64,000 nucleotides of DNA from positions 1,458,001-1,522,000 of the forward strand of contig CATOTC010000001.1 of NCBI GenBank assembly GCA_951812975.1. The letters run 5' to 3'. This document shows, one piece after another, positions 51,962 through 60,804 of this stretch (positions are counted from its first letter, which is position 1; every line of letters starts with the position of its first letter). The notes under the pieces were generated by a model. The model was not told the origin of the DNA, did not search any database, and was given only the letters and a program-made list of their open reading frames with translations. The translations under genes and the position numbers were made by a program. This DNA is from an uncultured Acidimicrobiales bacterium. Lineage in GTDB: Bacteria > Actinomycetota > Acidimicrobiia > Acidimicrobiales > Aldehydirespiratoraceae.

Positions 51962-52896
51962 TCACCACCCTCACTCCGAACCCGAGCATCGACCGCACCT
52001 TGGCCGTTGGTCGGTTGGAGCGCGGCGAGGTGCTGCGAGCAACGACCGCAAGCGTTGAATTCGCAGGCAAGGGCGTCAATCTGGCACGGGTGTTGACAAC
52101 CAACGGCCATCAGGCCCAGGCGGTGATCCCCGGCAATCCCGACGGCCTCGCCGACCTGATCGCGCCGTTGAACGAGGCAGGAACCCGAACCCACATGGTT
52201 GCCATCGAGGGCACCGTTCGCACCAACCTCACCATCATCGAGGACGACGGCACCACGACGAAGATCAATGAGAGCGGTCCGCACCTCAGTGCATCTGCGG
52301 CCGATGCGCTCCTCGACACCGCCGTGGAACAAGCCGCTGATTCGCAGTGGCTGGTGGCCAGCGGCAGCCTTCCCCCCGGTGCGCCAGAGGATTTCTACGC
52401 CCAACTAGCTGAGAGGCTGCCGGACCCGGCTGAGAAACTGGTGATCGACACCAGCGGTACCGCCCTGGCACGCATGGCTCACACCCCCTGCGCAGTCGCG
52501 AAACCGAACCTCGAGGAGCTGGCGAGCCTGACTGAGAAGCCGCTGTGGACTCTGGGTGATGTGGTGGATGCGGCCAGTGAACTCCAGCGCCACGGCTGGG
52601 GCACGGTTCTGGTCAGCCTGGGGGGCAGCGGAGCGGTGCTTGTAGACGACGAGGTGAGTTACGGCAACTCACCGGCGGGCGACATCCGCAACACCGTCGG
52701 CGCCGGCGATGCGCTGCTTGCCGGGTTTCTGGCAGGCGGTGCGAAGGGACCGGCCGCTCTGCGCAATGCTCTGGCGTGGGCTCGGGCCGCGGTTCGCTCA
52801 ACCGACACGGTCGGCCCTCGGAGCACCGACGAAGACCGGTCCGCAGTGACCATGTCCGCGACCGTCCCGCTAGAGATGAGCGTCGGCCACGGTTAG
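51958..52896 (+). CDS. 1-phosphofructokinase-like PfkB kinase
   Basis: 312 residues from TTG 51958, overlapping the dehydrogenase stop (TTGA). LITTLTPNPSIDRTLAVGRLERGEV and GKGVNLARVLTTNG are the FruK/LacC substrate-binding signatures; NTVGAGDALLAGFLAG holds the catalytic Asp of PfkB kinases. It phosphorylates a sugar 1-phosphate (fructose 1-phosphate or tagatose 6-phosphate in relatives). Together with the dehydrogenase and PTS it could take the imported sugar phosphate into glycolysis. Confidence 0.88.
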   Translation: MITTLTPNPSIDRTLAVGRLERGEVLRATTASVEFAGKGVNLARVLTTNGHQAQAVIPGNPDGLADLIAPLNEAGTRTHMVAIEGTVRTNLTIIEDDGTTTKINESGPHLSASAADALLDTAVEQAADSQWLVASGSLPPGAPEDFYAQLAERLPDPAEKLVIDTSGTALARMAHTPCAVAKPNLEELASLTEKPLWTLGDVVDAASELQRHGWGTVLVSLGGSGAVLVDDEVSYGNSPAGDIRNTVGAGDALLAGFLAGGAKGPAALRNALAWARAAVRSTDTVGPRSTDEDRSAVTMSATVPLEMSVGHG

Positions 52897-53144
52897 GTCT
52901 GGGAGGCCGAGCGGATCGATCTCGAACACGACCGCGGCTGGGCGAGGCCGTGGCCCGAGCGGCCTGCCCGCGGCCTCGCTGCCCGACGGCCTCGCTGCCC
53001 GTGAGCGCAGCGAACCCTAGCGGAAGACAACTGGTCTCAGCGCAACCGCCTGTTCATTCGCGCACGTTGTGAATCCCGTTCCATCGACCAGTCGGGGGAG
53101 GGTCAGGTGGCGACATCGGACCTTTTCCGCGAGACTCAGCCTGA

Positions 53145-53906
53145 ATGGCCGAACCAAAGATCAAACCGTTTCCCATTCCGATAACCACCATGTTCCAGCG
53201 CGGCTTGCGCGGTTACGTCGCAAATGTGGTTCCGCTGACGCTGGCCGCTGTTGCCACGTTCGGTGTCTTGGCCGTGTCCGTGATTCCGGTGTGGGGGGAA
53301 GAGAACCAGTTCCGATATCTGGCGGTAACCACCCTGGGGTTGATAGTCGCAACCACAGCAGCGCTGCCCTGGTTCTCCTATGCACTCAACGCCGCACGCA
53401 ACGAGCCTGTCGACATCGCCGCGCCGTTTCGGGACATGACTCGTTTCGTTGACCAGTTGGTCTGCTCATTCTGGTTCTGGGCGGCGTTCTTTCTCGGATT
53501 TCAATACCTCAGGACTCTCTGGGGGCCGATTCTGTTCTTTTTCGTCGTGGTGCTGTATGCGTTCTTCGGGTTCGTCGTCGCCGACGGGACGGTTCAGGGG
53601 CCGCTCAGGGCTCTGGGCACCAGCGTTCGGCTGGGCGAGAAGCGACGGATCGCCCTGTTCGCGATCTGGGTTCTGTTCTTCCTGTTCAACTTCGCAGGCG
53701 CGCTTCCAATCGGCTGGGGCGTGAATCCAGTGACGGTCGTGATCACGCTGATCGCTCTGGCGATGACTTCAAGCATCTCCATGGTCGCGTGGGCGTGCCT
53801 CTACGACACTCTGGACGACCTGCTCGTCCCGCTGCCGCCGGCGCAGAGACCGCAATGGGGCGCAAGAAAGCCGCGGCGATCAAAGAAGCGAAGGAGAAGG
53901 CGATGA
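53145..53906 (+). CDS. Multi-pass membrane protein coupled to enzyme I
   Basis: 253 residues with about five or six membrane segments (for example VVPLTLAAVATFGVLAVSVIPVW, FWFWAAFFLGFQYL, LFFFVVVLYAFFGFVVADG, IALFAIWVLFFLFNFAGAL) and a very basic C-terminus. No family recognised. It overlaps ptsI by ATGA, so it is made together with enzyme I; whether it acts in sugar uptake is unknown. The 248 bases upstream carry a 16-base tandem repeat (near 52971-53002) and otherwise nothing recognised. Confidence 0.72.
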   Translation: MAEPKIKPFPIPITTMFQRGLRGYVANVVPLTLAAVATFGVLAVSVIPVWGEENQFRYLAVTTLGLIVATTAALPWFSYALNAARNEPVDIAAPFRDMTRFVDQLVCSFWFWAAFFLGFQYLRTLWGPILFFFVVVLYAFFGFVVADGTVQGPLRALGTSVRLGEKRRIALFAIWVLFFLFNFAGALPIGWGVNPVTVVITLIALAMTSSISMVAWACLYDTLDDLLVPLPPAQRPQWGARKPRRSKKRRRRR

Positions 53907-55609
53907 ACTCACAGGCGGAAGCGAAACTTGTCGGTACCGGCGCCGCGGGAGGGGTCGCGATCGGCCCTGCTGTTGTCATCGACACGGTGGAGGTTGAGAT
54001 CCCTGTCACTGACGATCCTGTCGCTTCGTTCAACGACGCAATGGCGGCGGTGCAGGCCGACCTGGTCCGGCTGCAGGAGCATGCCCGCAACGCCGGCCGC
54101 ACCGAGGCCGCTGAGGTGCTCGGCGCTCAGGCGTTGATGGCAGAGGATCCGATGTTGGCTGATTCTGTGGCCGCGGGCGTTGAGGCCGGGGCGACCCTCG
54201 AGGAGGCCGTGAGCAACACTTCTGCGGAGATCGCCGCCATGTTCGCCGCTATCGACGATCCCTACATCGCGGCCCGGGCGACCGATGTGGTGGAGGTCAC
54301 CGACCGTGTGCGGCGTCACCTCGCCGGAGTGGAGAGCACGGATCTGGGTGCCATCGAGGTGCCGTCGATCCTGGTGGCCGCGTCGATCACCGCAGCGGAG
54401 ACGGCGTTGCTCGACCCCAACCTGGTTCTCGGTTTCATCACCGAGGCCGGTGGGCCCACGAGCCATGTGGCGATCATCGCCCGGTCCCTGGGTGTGGCCG
54501 CGGTGGTGGGAACGACCGGTGTCGTCGAGATGGTTAGCTCGGGAGATGTGGTGGCGCTCGACGGCACCAGCGGCGATGTGGCGATCCGCCCCAGCGACGA
54601 GACCACAGCCGCCTTTACCGCTCGGCGGGACGCTTTCGTGGCCGCGCAGCAGGCCGCGGCACAGTTCAGGGGGGTGCGGGTCAGTCTGGGGGGTCGCCCG
54701 GTGTCGGTTCCGGCCAATGTCGGATCCAGTGAGGACATCGAATTGGCAATCGCCGAGGGGGCCGACGGCATCGGTCTGTTGCGCACCGAGTTCCTGTTCT
54801 TGGACCGCTCGGCCGCTCCGAGCGAAGAGGAGCAGTTCGAGTTCTATTCGCTGGCGGCTCAGGGGTTCGAGGACACCGTGGTTATTCGAACGTTCGACAT
54901 CGGCGGTGACAAGCCCGCCTCCTATCTCGACATCGACCCCGAGGAGAACCCGTTCCTCGGGGTGCGCGGCGCCCGTCTCTACTCCCAGCAGTCCGACCTG
55001 TTCAACACGCAGGTGCGGGCGATCCTGCGGGCCGCGGTCCATGGTGACGTGTCGATGATGCTCCCGATGATCTCCCATGTCGCCGAGGTTCGCAGCGTGC
55101 GCGCCCAGATCGCTGATGTGGCCCAGCAGCTCGCCGACGAGGGCGTCGCTCATGAGGTGCCGCCGATCGGTGTGATGGTCGAGGTTCCTGCGGTGGCGCT
55201 GGTGGCCGACGCGGTCGCTGCCGAGGTCGACTTCTTCTCGATCGGCACAAACGACCTCACTCAGTACACGATGGCCGCGGACCGCACCAACGGTGTGCTC
55301 GACGGCTTCCAGGATCCCCTGCACCCGGCGGTGCTGGCTCTGTGCAAGCTGACCGCCGACGCCGCTCATCGCCACGGGATCACCGTTTCCGTCTGTGGGC
55401 TGGCCGCGGCGGACCCGGCGGGTGCTGTGGTGCTCGCAGCTATGGGAATCGACAAGCTGTCGGTCAGCGCCCGCTCCGTCAACCCGACTAAGTCGGTCAT
55501 CGATTCTCTCGAAGCCGCAACCGCTGGGCGTCTGGTGGGCCCGGTGCTTGCCGCGGCGAGTGCGCAGGAGGTACGGGAAGTCGTTCGTTCCGAGAGCTCG
55601 GTGGCGTGA
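53903..55609 (+). CDS. ptsI: PTS enzyme I (phosphoenolpyruvate-protein phosphotransferase)
   Basis: 568 residues from ATG 53903, behind AAGGAG. The phospho-His is in GGPTSHVAIIARS (near 188). The PEP-binding barrel has LLRTEFLFLDR, DIGGDKPASYLDIDPEENPFLGVRGARL, PPIGVMVEVPAVALVAD, SIGTNDLTQYTMAADR and VSVCGLAAADP, where the usual Cys and Gly-Glu are partly kept. It passes phosphate from PEP to HPr (60546). The start overlaps the membrane protein and the stop overlaps the PRD regulator. Confidence 0.94.
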   Translation: MNSQAEAKLVGTGAAGGVAIGPAVVIDTVEVEIPVTDDPVASFNDAMAAVQADLVRLQEHARNAGRTEAAEVLGAQALMAEDPMLADSVAAGVEAGATLEEAVSNTSAEIAAMFAAIDDPYIAARATDVVEVTDRVRRHLAGVESTDLGAIEVPSILVAASITAAETALLDPNLVLGFITEAGGPTSHVAIIARSLGVAAVVGTTGVVEMVSSGDVVALDGTSGDVAIRPSDETTAAFTARRDAFVAAQQAAAQFRGVRVSLGGRPVSVPANVGSSEDIELAIAEGADGIGLLRTEFLFLDRSAAPSEEEQFEFYSLAAQGFEDTVVIRTFDIGGDKPASYLDIDPEENPFLGVRGARLYSQQSDLFNTQVRAILRAAVHGDVSMMLPMISHVAEVRSVRAQIADVAQQLADEGVAHEVPPIGVMVEVPAVALVADAVAAEVDFFSIGTNDLTQYTMAADRTNGVLDGFQDPLHPAVLALCKLTADAAHRHGITVSVCGLAAADPAGAVVLAAMGIDKLSVSARSVNPTKSVIDSLEAATAGRLVGPVLAAASAQEVREVVRSESSVA

Positions 55610-57114
55610 GCGTCGATATCGACACGAGGGTCATTCGGATCACCCGCTGGCTCGTCGACCAGGACCGGCCTAGAAGTACCGCAGATCTCGCTGCTGAGCT
55701 CGGTTTGAGCCAGCGGGTGGTTCGTTATCGGCTCGACCAGGTTGATCGCTACCTCCGCGACAAAGGTGCCGAGTTGGTTCGTCGGCAGGGTCTCGGGTTG
55801 GCGATCGAGGCGACCGACGATCTGCGCCGACAGATCCGCGACGATCTGCTGTCGCGTCCGCAGGCCCCCCGGGTCTATGCCCCCGAGGAGCGGGCTCGGC
55901 TGCTATTGGCAGCATTGCTGTGGACCGCCCCGGCTATGACTTCGCTGGACGAGCTGCATGACGAGTTGGAGGTGTCGAAGACTTCGGCTCGTCGTGATCT
56001 GCATGCGTGCGAGTCCTGGCTCGAGCGCAACAGCCTGCCGCTGGTGCGACGTCCCGGTAAGGGGATCTCGGTGGTCGGTTCTGAGCGCCGTATTCGCCGG
56101 GTGATGGTGCAGTTCACTCTGGAGTCGGTCCCTGAGGACGTCCTGCGGTTGCAGATGGGCCCGGATGCCCGGGCTCGCGAGCAGTCCTCGGTCCGTGTGC
56201 CGGTGGGTCTTCGGGAGCGGTTGTTCGCTCTGCCGCTGGCGGAGACTTCGGCGATCGTGCGCCGCAGCACGCTCGGTAAGACTCTCACGTCGGGCCGCAG
56301 CGATGTTGTGTTCGCGCTGTTCCTGGCTGTGTCGATCACCCGTCTGTGGGACGGTCACCGGGTTGCGATGGAGACCGGGTTGCATCGTTCGGTCATGGAC
56401 CACCCCGTGGCGTCGAGCGTGTCGGACATGGTCACCGAGATTGAGCGGATTCTCGGGTTTGAACCGCCGCCGGAGGAGGTCGCGGCGATCACGGAGTACC
56501 TGCTCGGTCTCGACGCCCTCGATGCGGTCTCCACTGAGTCGCTGCCGATCACCAAGGATCTGCTTGGCAAGGTGATCGACACCGCGGGAGAGCGGTTGCA
56601 TATTGCCTTGGGCGAGGATCGGGAACTGAGGCGGAGCCTGGCTCTGCATCTCGGCCGGTTGAGCGTCCGGCTCCGTCACGGGTTGCCGATTCACAACCCG
56701 TTGCGGGACGAGGTGTCGAGCCGCTATCCGGACGTTCATTCGGTCGCTGCCGACATCGCCACGCTGGTTGAAGCAGAGATGGGCCTGTCGATCAATGACG
56801 ACGAGGTCTGTTTCATCACCATGTACCTAGCCGGGGCGATGGAACGTGCTCAGTTGCGGCCGCGTCGCAAGGCTCTGGTGGTGTGCCCGAGTGGTATGGC
56901 GACGGTCTGGGTGCTGGTCTCTCGGATCAAGGCGGAGTTCCCGGAGCTCGAACTTGTGGAGGTGCTCTCAGAACGCGGCTACGAGGCGCTCAGTCACGAC
57001 CAGTTCGACCTGGTCATCAGCACGATCACTCTCCCGGAGATCAAGGCTCCCGTGGTTGTCGTCAGCCCCCTGCTCTCCGCATCCGACGTCGCCCGAGTGG
57101 CCCGCTACACCTGA
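55606..57114 (+). CDS. PRD-domain transcriptional regulator (MtlR/BglG-like)
   Basis: 502 residues from GTG 55606 (GTGA overlap with ptsI). Order: HTH (STADLAAELGLSQRVVRYRLDQVDRYL), a second HTH (LDELHDELEVSKTSARRDLHACESWL), two PRD domains with conserved His, and a C-terminal PTS IIB-like domain with KALVVCPSGMATVWVLVSRIKAEFPELE, whose Cys can be phosphorylated. Such proteins activate mannitol-type PTS operons according to PTS phosphorylation state. It likely controls the IIC-IIB-IIA-HPr genes downstream. Confidence 0.9.
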   Translation: MSVDIDTRVIRITRWLVDQDRPRSTADLAAELGLSQRVVRYRLDQVDRYLRDKGAELVRRQGLGLAIEATDDLRRQIRDDLLSRPQAPRVYAPEERARLLLAALLWTAPAMTSLDELHDELEVSKTSARRDLHACESWLERNSLPLVRRPGKGISVVGSERRIRRVMVQFTLESVPEDVLRLQMGPDARAREQSSVRVPVGLRERLFALPLAETSAIVRRSTLGKTLTSGRSDVVFALFLAVSITRLWDGHRVAMETGLHRSVMDHPVASSVSDMVTEIERILGFEPPPEEVAAITEYLLGLDALDAVSTESLPITKDLLGKVIDTAGERLHIALGEDRELRRSLALHLGRLSVRLRHGLPIHNPLRDEVSSRYPDVHSVAADIATLVEAEMGLSINDDEVCFITMYLAGAMERAQLRPRRKALVVCPSGMATVWVLVSRIKAEFPELELVEVLSERGYEALSHDQFDLVISTITLPEIKAPVVVVSPLLSASDVARVARYT

Positions 57115-57154
57115 TCCTTGAAAATCATGTATGGCATGGTGGATTTTCAAGGAT
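57114..57154. promoter_or_regulatory. Perfect 13-bp inverted repeat before DUF4143 ATPase
   Basis: ATCCTTGAAAATC at 57114-57126 and its reverse complement GATTTTCAAGGAT at 57142-57154 flank a 15-base spacer. The second arm ends 11 bases before the ATPase start. It overlaps the stop of the PRD regulator. It may be an operator or an element end. Confidence 0.75.
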
Positions 57155-57165
57155 AGTCTGGGTGA

Positions 57166-58329
57166 ATGCAGTTGATTGACCGGATTGTCGACGCCAGGAA
57201 CTTGCGCGACGCGATATCGCACGCACCGGTGACCTTGCTGACTGGTCCCCGACAAGCCGGGAAGTCCACCCTGGCCCGACAAACCATCTCCTCGTCGCCC
57301 GCGGCGTTCTTCGACCTTGAGGACCATCGCGACCTCGCACGTTTGGCCGAACCGACTCTGGCGCTGCGCGACACCGGCGAGACGATCGTGATCGACGAAG
57401 CCCAGCGTATGCCCGAGTTGTTCCCGACGCTTCGGGTCCTCGTCGACGAGAACCGTCGCCCAGGCAGATTCGTCGTTCTCGGCAGCGCATCGCCCGACTT
57501 GATCGGACTCGGCTCGGAGTCATTGGCCGGTCGGGTCTCCTTCGTCGAGTTGGGCGGCTTGCGGGTGTCCGATGTGGGAGGGCACCGACTCGACGACCTC
57601 TGGCTGCGCGGCGGTCTGCCCGAGTCCTTCCTGGCCCCGTCCGGTGAGGCGTCGAACCGCTGGCGCGACGACTACATCTCAACGTTCCTCGAACGCGACC
57701 TCGCCAATCTCGGCTTCCGCTTTCCCGCCACGACGATGCGGAGATCCTGGACGATGCTGGCCCACTACCACGGACAGACCTGGAACAGTGCCCGAATCGC
57801 CCGATCAATCGACGTGTCGGAGTCCACTGTGAGGCGTTATATCGACGCTCTCACCGAAGCTCTGGTCGTCCGCCAACTGCCCCCGTGGTTCGCCAACATC
57901 TCCAAGCGTCAAGTCAAATCGCCTCGGGTCTTCATTCGCGATTCGGGCCTTCTGCACAGGCTGTTGGGCATCACCACGATGGTCGACCTCGAGCGCTCGC
58001 CGATGCTGGGCGCCAGTTGGGAGGGCATGATCCTCGAGCAGATCCTTACGAGGTTCACCCCTGCTGACCCAACCTACTGGTCCACCTACGGAGGTGCCGA
58101 ACTCGACCTGCGGCTGGAAATGGACGGACGAGTCCTCGGTCTCGAGATAAAGCGCACTTCCCGCCCCGCGGCCTCAAAGTCGATGCACAGCGCCCTGGTC
58201 GACCTCGAACTCGACCATCTGTTCCTCATCCACGCCGGCCCCCACAGCTTCCCCCTCACCAACCACATCACCGCCATCACCGCCACCGACCTCCTCACCG
58301 AAGACGCCCCTCTAGTCGGACGATTTTGA
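57166..58329 (+). CDS. AAA ATPase with DUF4143 domain, inserted in the PTS locus
   Basis: 387 residues. Walker [17 protein letters not shown], Walker [25 protein letters not shown] sensor, then a winged-helix ([31 protein letters not shown]) and the DUF4143 nuclease-like part ([28 protein letters not shown]). Single gene with its own inverted repeat upstream and a terminator-like hairpin downstream, interrupting an otherwise continuous PTS locus. Similar genes are typical accessory cargo; function unsettled. Confidence 0.9.
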   Translation: MQLIDRIVDARNLRDAISHAPVTLLTGPRQAGKSTLARQTISSSPAAFFDLEDHRDLARLAEPTLALRDTGETIVIDEAQRMPELFPTLRVLVDENRRPGRFVVLGSASPDLIGLGSESLAGRVSFVELGGLRVSDVGGHRLDDLWLRGGLPESFLAPSGEASNRWRDDYISTFLERDLANLGFRFPATTMRRSWTMLAHYHGQTWNSARIARSIDVSESTVRRYIDALTEALVVRQLPPWFANISKRQVKSPRVFIRDSGLLHRLLGITTMVDLERSPMLGASWEGMILEQILTRFTPADPTYWSTYGGAELDLRLEMDGRVLGLEIKRTSRPAASKSMHSALVDLELDHLFLIHAGPHSFPLTNHITAITATDLLTEDAPLVGRF

Positions 58330-58330
58330 A

Positions 58331-58356
58331 TCTGGTCGCGGCCCCACGCGACCAGA
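58331..58356. terminator. Hairpin after DUF4143 ATPase
   Basis: TCTGGTCGCG at 58331-58340 pairs perfectly with CGCGACCAGA at 58347-58356 around a 6-base loop, beginning two bases after the ATPase stop. Likely terminator; weak T content follows. Confidence 0.75.
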
Positions 58357-58483
58357 GGGTTGGTCATCATTTCGCGCTGCGCCGTTTTGTCATATCTGCC
58401 TATTGCCTTATTGGCAGTAGCGGAACATGACGGCTGTGTGACATGTTTGCGGGAGCATTACAACATTGGGGGAGGACCCGCGC

Positions 58484-59635
58484 ATGTTAGAACGTATTCA
58501 ACGTCTCGGCGGTTTTCTGTCCAGCATGGTCATTCCGAACATCGGAGCGTTCATTGCTTGGGGCTTGATCACCGCTCTGTTCATACCGACCGGCTGGTTG
58601 AAGGAACTCGGCGCCGACTGGGACTGGATTGATGATGTCTCTGGTGCCACCGTCGGCCCGATGATCAGATATCTTCTGCCGTTGCTTATAGCCTACACCG
58701 GCGGCAAGTTGATCTACGGCCACCGAGGGGGTGTACTTGGAGCCATCGCCGCCATGGGTGTCATCGGCGGTGCAGCCTTCGAACTTACGGTCAGCGGTGA
58801 TCTGATTGAGGGCAACCCCCCGCAGTTCCTCGGAGCCATGCTGGTAGGACCCCTCGCCGGGTGGGTGATGCGAGAAATCGACAAGTTCTTCGAACCACGA
58901 ACTCCGGCTGGGTTTGAAATGTTGATCAACAACTTCTCCCAAGGAATCGCCGGCCTCTTCTTGGCCGTGATCGGATGGCGGATCATTGGGCCGATCATGC
59001 GAGAGATCGCCAACGCATTCGGCAACATGGTGGAAGGCATTGACGACGCTGGGCTTCTGCCGTTGATCGACCTGCCCATTGAAGTTGCCAAGGTGCTGTT
59101 CTTGAACAACGCCATCAACCACGGTGTGCTCACACCGCTTGGCACCACCGATGTAGCCGAGAGCGGGCATTCGATCTACTACCTGCTTGAGACGAATCCT
59201 GGTCCAGGTCTTGGTCTGCTACTCGCCTACTGGGTCGCCGGCAAGGGCCTGGCCAAGCTCTCAGCGCCCGGCTCGATCATCATCCACTTCTTCGGTGGCA
59301 TCCATGAGGTGTACTTCCCGTACGTGCTCATGAACCCAGTGATGATCATCGCAATGTGGGCAGGAGGCATCAGCGCCGACATCATCTTCGTGATCTTCGA
59401 CGCCGGACTGAAGGTGGTGCCATCTCCAGGCAGCGTCTTCGCCTACATAGGCGGCACGCCAACTGACGGCACCGCAGCAGCGGGGGTCTGGATCGGAATG
59501 GCCGTCGGTGCGGCAGCCTCGTTCGTCGTGGGCACTATTTTGCTGCGGCTGTTCCCGGTCAAGGACATGACCGACGCCGACGATGACAGCGACGACATGG
59601 CCGACGCCATGGCGGGCGTACCAGGTATCTCATAG
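58484..59635 (+). CDS. PTS mannitol-type permease IIC
   Basis: 383 residues from ATG 58484, with GGGGGAGGA upstream. It is a membrane protein of the MtlA/CmtA IIC family: MLERIQRLGGFLSSMVIPNIGAFIAWGLITALFIPTGW at the start, then GPLAGWVMREIDKFFEPRTPAGFEMLINNFSQG and the substrate loop NNAINHGVLTPLGTTDVAESGHSIYYLLETNPGPG. It imports and phosphorylates a polyol or related sugar with IIB and IIA encoded separately downstream. The acidic C-terminal tail replaces the fused IIB domain of E. coli MtlA. Confidence 0.93.
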   Translation: MLERIQRLGGFLSSMVIPNIGAFIAWGLITALFIPTGWLKELGADWDWIDDVSGATVGPMIRYLLPLLIAYTGGKLIYGHRGGVLGAIAAMGVIGGAAFELTVSGDLIEGNPPQFLGAMLVGPLAGWVMREIDKFFEPRTPAGFEMLINNFSQGIAGLFLAVIGWRIIGPIMREIANAFGNMVEGIDDAGLLPLIDLPIEVAKVLFLNNAINHGVLTPLGTTDVAESGHSIYYLLETNPGPGLGLLLAYWVAGKGLAKLSAPGSIIIHFFGGIHEVYFPYVLMNPVMIIAMWAGGISADIIFVIFDAGLKVVPSPGSVFAYIGGTPTDGTAAAGVWIGMAVGAAASFVVGTILLRLFPVKDMTDADDDSDDMADAMAGVPGIS

Positions 59636-59655
59636 GAGCCTGAAACCTGACATTT

Positions 59656-59695
59656 GTTGTGGGGTGGTCCGGACGAATCTGGACCGCCCCACAAC
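59656..59695 (+). other. Strong hairpin between IIC and IIB genes
   Basis: GTTGTGGGGTGGTCC (59656-59670) pairs with GGACCGCCCCACAAC (59681-59695) with one G-T wobble around a 10-base loop. It lies 20 bases after the IIC stop and 33 before the IIB start, within the operon, so it is more likely an mRNA stabiliser, processing site or attenuator than a full terminator. Confidence 0.75.
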
Positions 59696-59728
59696 ATGAG
59701 TAAAGCCACGAATATTGGAGGGACCGAC

Positions 59729-60058
59729 GTGACAGAACGCGTGACCAAGCAGGCCGGCGAGATCAAACTCATCGTCTACGCCTGCGAGGCTGGTATGGGC
59801 AGCAGCTTGATGGGCGCCAACCAGTTGAAGAAGATGGTGAAGAAGGCGAAGCTCGACATCAACGTCGTGCACTCACCTGTGGGCCAGTTGACCGACGCCG
59901 CCGATGTGGTGGTCGTTCACAAAGGCTTGGCGAAGCAGGCTCAGGCCAAAGTTCCGGGGGCGGCGATCATTCCGTTCACGCTGTTCATGAACGACCCGGC
60001 CGTGAAGGCACTGGTCTCGAACCTGACAGCGGGCGAGCCAGTCGTTTCCGCAATGTGA
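59729..60058 (+). CDS. PTS mannitol-type IIB
   Basis: 109 residues from GTG 59729, chosen for GGAGGG at suitable spacing; ATG 59696 is possible but would start in the hairpin. The phospho-Cys loop is IKLIVYACEAGMGSSLMGANQLKKM, as in MtlA IIB domains. It accepts phosphate from IIA and passes it to the sugar at IIC. GTGA overlap with the IIA gene. Confidence 0.92.
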   Translation: MTERVTKQAGEIKLIVYACEAGMGSSLMGANQLKKMVKKAKLDINVVHSPVGQLTDAADVVVVHKGLAKQAQAKVPGAAIIPFTLFMNDPAVKALVSNLTAGEPVVSAM

Positions 60059-60519
60059 GCCAGCCCATGGACGACTCGCTCTCCGCCGTTCTCACCCCCG
60101 ATGACATTGTCCTCGGTCATCATTCCGATTCGATGAACGAGGCCATTGAGCATGCGGGTGGACTGCTGGTGGCTCGAGGGTCGATCTCCGACGAGTACAT
60201 CGACGGGATGAAGCAGCGTGAGACCAAGGTTTCGACCTATCTGGGCAACGGTGTCGCTCTGCCCCATGGAGTGCTCGAGAGCAAGGAGTACATCCGTTCC
60301 ACGGGGATCGTGGTGGTTCAGCACCCTGACGGGGTCGACTGGCAGGCGGGAACCGCCCATCTGGTCGTGGGCTTGGCCGCGGTTGGCGACGACCATGTGC
60401 GGGTGCTCTCCCAGCTTGCCGAGGTCCTCCAGGACGAGGACCTGTGTGAGACGCTGTGGCGCACCACCGACGCCCAGTTCCTGTACGACTGCCTCACCGC
60501 TGACCCTGACGACGACTAG
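60055..60519 (+). CDS. PTS mannitol/fructose-type IIA
   Basis: 154 residues. The phospho-His lies in YLGNGVALPHGVLESKEYI, the PTS_EIIA_2 signature. GTG 60055 overlaps the IIB stop, with ATG 60067 as an alternative. It receives phosphate from HPr. Together with IIB and IIC it forms a complete mannitol-family transporter split into three genes. Confidence 0.93.
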   Translation: MSQPMDDSLSAVLTPDDIVLGHHSDSMNEAIEHAGGLLVARGSISDEYIDGMKQRETKVSTYLGNGVALPHGVLESKEYIRSTGIVVVQHPDGVDWQAGTAHLVVGLAAVGDDHVRVLSQLAEVLQDEDLCETLWRTTDAQFLYDCLTADPDDD

Positions 60520-60545
60520 ACGATCATTGACCTCTGGGGGACCGA

Positions 60546-60803
60546 ATGGACCGTGAGATCATCATCACCAACCCGCAGGGTCTTCATGCACGCCCTGCGT
60601 CTGCGCTTGTCGAGCAGATGAAATCCTTCGACGCGAAAGTGAGCGTCGAGGTTGGTGCAAAGTCCGCAAATGCAGCGAGCATCATGAGCGTGCTTGCCCT
60701 CGGCGCAACCACCGGCGACACGGCCCGAGTGACCGCTGAAGGCGCCGATGCGCAAGCCGCTCTCGATGCGGTTGAACTGATCCTGACTTCGGAGGACGAT
60801 TGA
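60546..60803 (+). CDS. ptsH: Phosphocarrier protein HPr
   Basis: 85 residues. PQGLHARPASALVEQ carries the phospho-His (H14). The region around the Ser46 equivalent reads VGAKSANAASIMSVLALGA, so the Ser is kept. RBS GGGGGA upstream. It carries phosphate from enzyme I to IIA. Its location in this locus means the window contains a full PTS chain. Confidence 0.95.
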   Translation: MDREIIITNPQGLHARPASALVEQMKSFDAKVSVEVGAKSANAASIMSVLALGATTGDTARVTAEGADAQAALDAVELILTSEDD

Positions 60804-60804
60804 G

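Noticed and set aside
53909..55375. Minus-strand open frame of 488 codons
   Set aside because: Antisense to ptsI, which is unmistakable by motifs.
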